Shown in pieces: positions 56,589 through 64,000 of a stretch of 64,000 nt of DNA (within the stretch, counting starts at the first letter, position 1; each line of letters begins with the position of its first letter). Origin of the DNA: Quercus robur. Lineage: Eukaryota; Streptophyta; Magnoliopsida; Fagales; Fagaceae. Below the pieces are notes generated by a model. The model ran no database searches. It saw nothing but the letters and a program-made list of their open reading frames with translations, and was not told the DNA's origin. Location: positions 18,451,351 through 18,515,350 of the forward strand of contig NC_065544.1 in NCBI RefSeq assembly GCF_932294415.1, read 5' to 3'. The position numbers and the translations under genes were made by a program.

Positions 56589-58822
56589 ATGGGTTACTCT
56601 TACCTTCTAGAATCCCCGGCTGCTTTGGCCACCTTTAGGAGTAAATTTAATATTCCTGATGATGTGGATGTGGCTTACTGCCATGAGAGTGATATGGAAC
56701 TCCACCGAGGGCAGGGTACAGCCTTCTTTCCTTTGATGTCCATTTTAGAAGATGGGGTCAGGTTCCCCGTAGATCCCCTCTTGATAAACACACTCACTTA
56801 CTATGGGCTGTGCCCTGACCAGCTTCCCCCCAATTTTTACCGGGTAGTTAGTTGTATCAGTAAGTTGAACTACACCTTTAACTTACAGTTAGACCACCAT
56901 GACATTAACCAAATGTACAGCCTCTGTGGGAGCAAAGCCACCAATTATTACCTAAAGACAAGGGATGCTCGGGTACGGCTGATATCATGCCTACCTGATT
57001 CGAACAGGAACTCCGCCGGGGAGTTCGTCAGGGTGCGCGGCAATTGGTTTGCCGGGGAGATCCCTTGCCCCCTTACATGGCGTGAAGTGGGTTCGTACCA
57101 TCCCCTTCATATAATTGCTTTCCTCTGCCTCTTCTTTTCTTCTTATTGGAGTAAAAATTTTTTATTGTTAGAGACTAATACGCCACCTGTTCTTTTGCAG
57201 ACGGCAAAGTGTTTGTTCAGGACCTCAGAGCTGTCCACGCCAAGGATTTAAACTTCATCCTCCGTTCCGAGATATACGTGCATTGGGACGGACAACTCCG
57301 GGCCTCGCACTTGATCCTCGGAGTGGAGCCGGTTTATTCTACTTGGCAGCCTTTCAAGCAGGCACTGATAGTTGACAGCCCCCTGCTATCATACATAGAC
57401 GTCCGGTACGTAAACTTTTTGCCATTGAAGCTTACAACCGGGGAAGCGAGGGAATTTGGTCGGCGGTTTACTTGCGCGGACGAGCTAGCCCCTTTGCGAG
57501 ATGAATCCGCAGAAAAAGCATCCCAGCGTCTCAGGGAGATAGCCCACGAAGCCATACAGCAAGGAGACCAAGCGCAAGGGCAGCCCATTCCTGAGAATCC
57601 AGCCGCCGTGCCTCAACAACAAGTGCCAGAAGCGGCTGCCTTGCTAGCTGAAGCTATCCAACCTAGTGGAAGGATGGTATCAAGGAAGGTGATGTCAATA
57701 GAACGGTTCGTGCCAGGTGCCCGGCAACCCAATCAGCCCCTACCTTCCCAGGGCCGGGGTCAAGTGCCTCAGCCTCCACCCTCCTCACAGGCCGGACGTG
57801 CCCGAAAGAAACAAAAAGTTACCAATCAACCTTCTACGGGCCCGGGAGATGCCACTGTCCAGACTCCTCCCCGACCAACAGGTGGAATCGTTATCCACGA
57901 GCCGCCAACCGAAGCTGGCACGGGGGGCGCGTCCTCCTCCCAAGTGGCTCCAGCGTGGAAGCCAAAGTTCCTTTTGGACGGCAAGCCATTGCCCTCAACC
58001 GCCTGTGTTCGGATGTGGGAGAAGGGCGAGGGCGGCCGTATTGCCCAAACTTTGGCCGAAGCTCTCCTACTTCTCGAGGACGTGCATGCTTTTGAGGAGG
58101 GGTCCGAGGAGTCTGTGGGGCGTCGGTTAGAGTGGCACGCCATTGCGGTAATTCTTTTGTCTATCTACTCCTTCATATAGATTTCCTTTTACTTCTTTTC
58201 TAACCTTCGTGCTTGCTAGGCCGCTCAAATGGCTCACATTGTGGCTGCCCGGGCACGGGAGCTTGCAGAGGAAAACGAGCGCGAGAAGGGGGCGCGGGAG
58301 TCAGCAGTTAAAACGGCTAAGGAAAAGCTAAAAGCTGTTGAGTCTGCTGAGAAGAAGGCTACTGCTGCAGAGAAGAACCGGGCATTGGCCGAAAAGAGGT
58401 ATGCGGAGCTCCTGACCAAGCAGAATGAGACGGAAGTCAAATTAGCCGAAGCCATCAGCCTTAACACTTCCAACACCGATGAGATAGCCGATCTCAGGGC
58501 AGGCTTGGTGGCCGCGGAACAAAAGTGGTATGACGTAGGTTTTGCCGATGTCGAAAATTCCGCAGAGTCGGTGGTGGCTCGGGCTCGGAATATGGGTTTC
58601 GAGACCGGGTGGTTTGCCGCTCTCCAGGCAATGGAAGTTCCTGAAGATTCGCAGCTGAGAGACCCCGGCCAAATTCCATTTCCGAACCCTGTACCTGCCG
58701 TCCAGGACGCCCCGGCTGCTATTGACGAGGAGGAGACGGCCAGTATGAGGGAGCTGGTTGAGCAAATCGATTCTCACGCCGAGCCCGAGGAAATGGAGGC
58801 CACCAGCATCCCGACTGTGTAG
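56589..58822 (+). CDS. Antisense extra ORF (aORF) of element B, three open coding exons
   Basis: Exons 56589-57090, 57201-58147 and 58220-58822 with GT-AG introns keep phase and give 683 codons plus TAG. Exon 1 holds a conserved globular part ('FYRVVSCISKLNYTFNLQLD', 'YYLKTRDARVRLISCLPDSN'). Exon 2 continues it ('IYVHWDGQLRASHLILGVEP') and then becomes a Pro/Gln-rich linker. Exon 3 is a Lys/Glu/Ala coiled coil with an acidic end. The frame after the TAG stays open for 25 more codons, so 58820 may be a late nonsense change. The domain resembles plant 'putative gypsy-type transposon' proteins, and the biochemical role is unknown. It faces the broken gag-pol of B, with a 70-bp array between. Confidence 0.75.
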
Positions 58823-58939
58823 GAGCTTCTCGGTGAGGACCCACCTTTCCCTCTGACCGTCCAGCAGGAAGTGACACCGCCGACCCAACCTCCCAGCTGA
58901 TTTTACTTTTATTTACTAGCTTATTTTTAATTTGTTGGT

Positions 58940-59045
58940 TTTATTTGCCTACGTCACCGGGATGTGGTGACTGAACAATCGCCTTATTTTGCTGGTTTTA
59001 TTTGCCTACGTCACCGGGATGTGGTGACTGAACAATTGCCTTTAT
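58940..59045. repeat. 57-bp direct repeat, two copies
   Basis: 'tttgcctacgtcaccgggat' followed by 'gtggtgactgaacaat' starts at 58944 and again at 59001. It lies just after the aORF and could be part of its 3' untranslated region. Confidence 0.9.
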
Positions 59046-59240
59046 TTGTTTAATTAGGAGACCGTTTCCTTTTCCCGTTTCAATTTGTTGAATGAATTTA
59101 TATCTATTTGTATGTTTTGCTTGAATTATGCCAGTGTTATGGCCGCTTAATAGAATGGTACCCCCGAAAACCTGTTGTGCGGCGCTTTGGGTAATTTGAA
59201 AGCGCTAATGGACTTAGTATTTGCAAAAGAGTTAGGTTTT

Positions 59241-59725
59241 CTTCAGGCTTTAGTATAACCGAGAATCGTGTTTTCGTCCTTAGAGTATTCGCTTGTAAGG
59301 TTTCCACCTGTTCGAAGATTTGAGTTTAACCGAGAATCAGGTTTCTGTCCTTAGGGATTTGTTTGTAAGGTTTCCACCTGCTCGGCGATTTTGATCGAGC
59401 CGAAAGTCAGGTTTCTGTCCTTAGAGATTTATTTGTAAGGTTTCCACCTGCTCGGCGATTTTGATCGGGCCGAGGGTCAGGTTTCTGTCCTTAGAGATTT
59501 ATTTGTAAGGTTTCCATCTGCTCGGCGATTTTGATCGAGCCGAGGGTCAGGTTTTTGTCCTTAGAGATTTATTTGTATGGTTTCCACCTGCTCGGCGATT
59601 TTGATCGAGCCGAGAGTCAGGTTTCTGTCCTTAGAGATTTGTTTGTAAGGTTTTCACCTGCTCGGCGATTTTGATCGAGCCGAGAGTCAGGTTTCTGTCC
59701 TTAGAGATTTGTTTGCAATTCTCTG
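59241..59725. repeat. 70-bp tandem array of element B, seven units
   Basis: Units begin near 59241 and at 59311, 59381, 59451, 59521, 59591 and 59661 with an exact 70-bp period. The core is 'ctcggcgattttgatcgagc', 'gtcaggtttctgtccttaga' and 'gtaaggtttccacctg'. The first two units are the most diverged. It occupies the gap between the 3' ends of the convergent aORF and gag-pol, as in element A, but its sequence is unrelated. Confidence 0.95.
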
Positions 59726-59820
59726 GGTGTGGGGTTACGGAATCAAAAACAGCATATAAAAAAAAATGTTCATCATGCTCTTAATTTCAATGAAATACAA
59801 GTTTTGGCTTACACGGATGA

Positions 59821-62800
59821 TCATGCATAGAATTTCTTCAAGTTGTTGGCGTTCCATGGTCGGGGGAGCGGCCTCTCGTCAAGGTCCTCCAAGTAGTAGG
59901 CCCCTGCACCTGAATGGCTGTGACTCTGTATGGCCCCTCCCAGGTTTGAGCAAGCTTCCCTGCAGCCATGTCCCTCATGTTCCCCACTACCCTTCTTAAC
60001 ACTAGTTCCCCGGCACTGAATTCCCTCCCCCTTACATTTCAGTTGTATCTTTGGGCCAACTTCTGCTGATACTCGACGAGCCGTACGGTCGCGGCCTCCC
60101 TGCATTCTTCTAGCCAATCCAAATGCTCCATCATCAGGTCGGCGTTCTGGACGGGGTCAAACCCGGCGACCCTTGCACTACATAAGCTCACCTCGGTTGG
60201 TATCACTGCTTCTGCTTCGTATGTCAGAGAAAACGGGGTTTCCCCCGTGGATCTCCTAGGGGTCGTGCGGTAAGCCCACAATACACTGGGTAGCTCCTCC
60301 GCCCATCTTCCTTTTGCCCCATCCAACCTTCTCTTGAGCCCGTTCAAAATAGTCTTGTTTACTGCTTCAGCTTGGCCGTTGCTTTGTGGGTATGCCGGGG
60401 TTGAATACTTGTTCCTGATGCCGAGCTCGCTGCAGAAGGTCCGAAAGGCGTTGCTGTCGAACTGTAGCCCATTGTCTGTTACAAGCGAATTTGGCACCCC
60501 AAACCTTGTAACTATGTTTTTCCATACAAACTTCTTCACGTCTGTATCCCGGAATTAGCTAAGGCTTCGGCTTCAGCCCACTTCGTAAAGTAATCTACAG
60601 CTACCAATACAAAACGGCGGTTCCCCGTTGCTCGGGGGAATGGCCCGAGGATGTCAAGCCCCCTTGTGCAAATGGCCACGGGCTACTGACAGGGTTTAGG
60701 TGTCCTGCAGGCTGATGGATCATTGGGGCGTGCTTTTGACACTGTTCGCAGCTCCGAGCGTATTCAGCGGCATCCTTCTGCATCTGTGGCCACCAAAACC
60801 CCTGTGTCATCGCTCTGTGCGCTAAAGATCGTCCCCCAGTATGCCCGCCACACACTCTCTCATGTAGCTCGGTCAGAAGCTCTTTGACTTTTTCGGGATG
60901 TAGGCACAAGAGGTAAGGGCCTGCGAAGGATTTTCGGTACAACTTTCGATCCGCAGAGAGCTAGTATCGGGGAGCCATCCGGCAAATCTTGTTGGCCTCG
61001 GCCTCATCCTCTGGAACTTTATCTTCGGCAAGGAAGTCTATGATTGGGTTCATCCAACAAGGACCAGCCACTGCTACCTGCGCAACTTCTACTCCGGCCT
61101 GGTCGGGAACACTCTTCACATAGATGCTTGGCTTCCTTATAAGTTCTATCGTGATAAGCCGCGGCGTGTCCTCGGTGGCCGATGAGGCTAACGTGGCAAG
61201 AGAGTCAGCGTGCTTGTTTTGTGACCGAGGTCCCCCGTGATCTGATAAACAACCAGCCGAGAGTCCGAGTAAATCGCAACATCCTTCGCACCCAGATGCA
61301 ATACGGCCCTCAATCCGGCTAGTAGGGCCTCATACTCGGCTTCATTGTTCGAGGCTTTGAACCCCAATCTAAAGGAGTGTTCCAGTCGTATACCCTCAGG
61401 GGTGATTATGACAACGCCAGCCCCGGCCCCCATAGCATTTGATGCGCCGTCCACAAATACCCTCCACGGGCGAATCTCCGCACTACAGATTACCTTGCCT
61501 TCGTTCTTGGGTGTGAATTCTGCAATGAAATCAGCAAGAACCTGTCCCTTCACCGAGCTTCTAGGTCGGTATCTTATGTCAAACGATCCCAACCGAGTCC
61601 CCCATTTGGCAATCCGACCTGTGAAGTCCGATCTCTTTAACAAAGACTGCAAAGGATACTCGGTGAGGACGAACACCGTGTGTGCCTGGAAGAAATGTGG
61701 CAACTTCCTCGTGGCGTGCACCAGGGCTAAAACTAACTTCTCAAGGGGCAGGTACCTTGTCTCGGCGTCTACTAAGGTTTTGCTCATGTAATACACTGGC
61801 ATTTGTACTCCCCGGTCCCTTAGTAACACAGCACTTACGGCATGTTCGGTGACTGCAAGGTACATAAACAGATCCTCCCCGGGCTCCGGGGCCATCAACC
61901 TCGGCGCCTCTGCCAAGTATTCCTTTAGCTCTCGAAAAGCCTCATCACAGCTCTCGTCCCATCGAAACCCCTTCCACTTTTTCAGAAGTTGATAAAACGG
62001 CCGGCAGCGATCGGCAAACTTGGAGATAAATCGGTTCAGGGCGGCTAACATTCCAGTGAGCACTTGCACCTCTTTAGGATTGCTTGGTGGTTTGAGGCGA
62101 TTCACGGCCTTTATTTGGTCGGGGTTAGCTTCTATTTCCCGAGTAGAGATCAGATATCCCAGGAACTTACCAGCCCCCACTCCGAAAGTGCACTTCTCGG
62201 CATTCAGGCGCAATTTGTGCCGTCGTAGTATCTCGAATACTCCCCGGAGGTCTTCGGTGTGCTATGACTCGATTCTACTTTTTACCACCATGTCATCGAT
62301 ATAAACTTCAACCGTGCATCCAATCTTTTCTCGGAACATTCTCGTCATCATTCGCTGATACGTGGCCCCGGCGTTCTTCAATCCAAACGGCATGACCTCG
62401 TAGTGATAGTTTGCGTTCGGGGAGATAAATGCTGTCTTTTCTCGGTCTTCGGGCGCCAAGGCAATCTGGTGGTAGCCCTGGAAGGCATCTAGGAAGCTCA
62501 TCCTCGGGTGCCCGTATGTTGCATCTACTAACTGATCAATCTTGGGCATCGGGAATGGGTCTTTGGGACATGCCTTGTTCAAGTCTGTGAAGTCCACACA
62601 AACTCTCCATTTGCCGTTCTTCTTCTTCACCACAACAGTGTTTGCCAATCACTTCGGGAAGAATATCTCCTTTATGACTCCGGCCTCCCTCAGCCGCTGT
62701 ACCTCCAAGTTTACTGCATCAACGTGTTCTTTTGACGCTCTTCTTGGTTTCTGCTTCTTCGGGGGGAATAATGGATCCACATTGAGTCTGTGGACAATGA

Positions 62801-64000
62801 ATTCGGGATCTACACCGGGCACTTCATACGGGTTCCATGCGAAGACATCTATGTTCTGCAACAGGAACAACAACATCTCTACCCTTTCTTGGTCATTCAT
62901 GCTTGTACCTATTTGGAAATATCTGTCACTATCTGGAAGAATTCTTACCTTCAGCATCTCCTCGGCAACGTCCGCCCCAGTTTCCCGGGGTTTCTGTAAT
63001 TGCTATGCAGTCTCTTTCTCGGCGTGCTCAGCTTGACCGAGCTGTTCCTTTTCCCACCTGACCGCGGCTACAAGGCATTGCTTTGCCACCTGTTGGTTCC
63101 CCCTTATCTCTGCAACTCCATACTCAGTAGGAAATTTTACTTTCACGTGAAGGGTGGACGGAACAGCCCCTATGGCGTGAATCCACGGCCTCCCCAGGAT
63201 TGCGATGTAAGGTGCGAATGATCGGACTACTATGAATGTAACTATAACTCCTTTGCCTTCCATGTCCACTAGGAGAGAGATTTGCCCCTCGGGAATCACA
63301 ACTCTCCCGTCAAACGAGACCAATGGCGTGTCATACTTTGCCAAATCCTGGGTCTTTAACCCGAGCCCTTCGAAGAGGTCCAGGTACATGACGTCAGCCC
63401 TGCTACCTTGATCAATCATCACCCTTTTCACCAAGAATCTGCCTATTCGGGCTGTCACCACCAAAGCATCGTCGTGAGGTTGGATCGTCCCTTCCAAATC
63501 ATCTTCTCCGAACGAGATGGCCAGCCGTCCAACTTTCTTTTTCTTCTTGGATGATTCTCCCCCCGCGCAAGCCACTGTCATTACCCTTTTTGCCGTTGCT
63601 GCTCTTCTTGGTGCGGCATGGATGACGTCGATTACCCCCAGGGGTGGTGGAAGGGGGTTCCTTTTCTGTTGGGCGCCCTGCCCGGATTCTCGGTCAATGG
63701 AATCTGCTACAAACTCTTTCAGGTGCCCTGCCTTCACTAGCTGTCCGAGATGATCTTTTAATACCCTACACTACTCGATGGTGTGCCCCTTGTCTCTGTG
63801 ATAGGTGCAGTATAGGTTTTGGTTCCTCTGAGATGGGTCGCCCCCCATTTTGTTCGGCCATCTGAAGAATGGCTCGTTCCTGATCCGTTCCAAGATTTTG
63901 TGCACGGGCTCTTTAAACACCACATTAACCCCTTCGATTTGCACCTCTGGTTCCTGCATTCTGAAGTCTCTTTTCGGCTTTGGCGGCAAAATGCTTTGCC
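59821..64000 (-). pseudogene. Gag-pol polyprotein of element B (Tat-lineage Ty3/gypsy), partial at window end
   Basis: The minus strand runs from the window end to TGA/TAG-type termination at 59821. Visible parts: the end of gag with a C/H knuckle ('YCTYHRDKGHTIE'), protease-like 'MIDQGSRADVMYL' (the usual Asp-Ser/Thr-Gly triad reads DQG), RT with 'YIDD' and '[13 protein letters not shown]', RNase H, a second RNase H ('VFVDGAS', 'NNEAEYEA', 'YSDSRLV'), and integrase with an HHCC finger ('CEQCQKHA'), 'VTDNGLQF' and 'NGQAEAVN'. Stops lie at 63771, 63003, 62649, 62262, about 60964 and 60039. Frameshifts lie near 61215, 60660, 60545 and 59935. Most stops sit where family members have Trp, Gln or Arg, as expected from C-to-T changes. 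Confidence 0.88.

Noticed and set aside
60334..63753. Plus-strand ORFs opposite the element B gag-pol
   Set aside because: Shadows of the gag-pol frames; composition mirrors the coding strand.

Overview
The window is plant nuclear DNA: AT-rich, full of microsatellites and long A/T runs, GT-AG introns, LRR receptor-kinase genes, and layers of Ty3/gypsy retrotransposons, solo LTRs, MITEs, CACTA and Helitron pieces and LINE relics. The kinase family (MIK2-like) and the repeat style suggest a woody eudicot, perhaps Fagales; that taxon is an inference only. No rRNA, tRNA, CRISPR array or bacterial-type feature was seen.

Layout. 1-900: AT-rich DNA and a decayed LINE RNase H domain. About 911-10381: an internal fragment of a Tat-lineage Ty3/gypsy element (A). 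Its gag-pol lies on the minus strand and a spliced extra gene (aORF) lies on the plus strand, with a tandem array between them that is split by a 1645-bp solo LTR. 10382-12188: an LRR receptor-kinase pseudogene (RLK1) split by a 482-bp solo LTR. 12.2-23 kb: non-genic DNA with Helitron relics, an LTR-like repeat, and a tandem duplication carrying two MITEs. 23.1-24.7 kb: RLK2 pseudogene. 25.9-26.2 kb: P450 fragment. 26.7-35 kb: decayed duplicated flanks, an exon-less relic of the RLK intron, and another solo LTR. 36.6-41.2 kb: the one apparently intact host gene, a two-exon MIK2-like LRR receptor kinase of 1048 residues (RLK3). 42.0-43.1 kb: RLK4, a promoter-bearing LRR remnant cut off by a CACTA end. 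43.5-51.7 kb: solo LTR, TIR elements, a CAD exon fragment, and a LINE RNase H domain split by a MITE. 51.7-64 kb: element C (3' LTR and broken aORF), followed by element B (LTR edge, open aORF, 70-bp array, heavily broken gag-pol that runs off the window).

How the parts relate. RLK1-4 and the intron relic look like one tandem receptor family in which a single member remains complete. In elements A and B, gag-pol and a multi-exon antisense gene are transcribed towards each other, with a tandem array at the convergence point. In B and C the antisense gene has a TATA box and a leader intron whose acceptor directly abuts the ATG. Extra ORFs in Tat elements are known. The intron and promoter structure, the array at the convergence, and the open aORF beside a wrecked gag-pol in B are the parts most worth checking.
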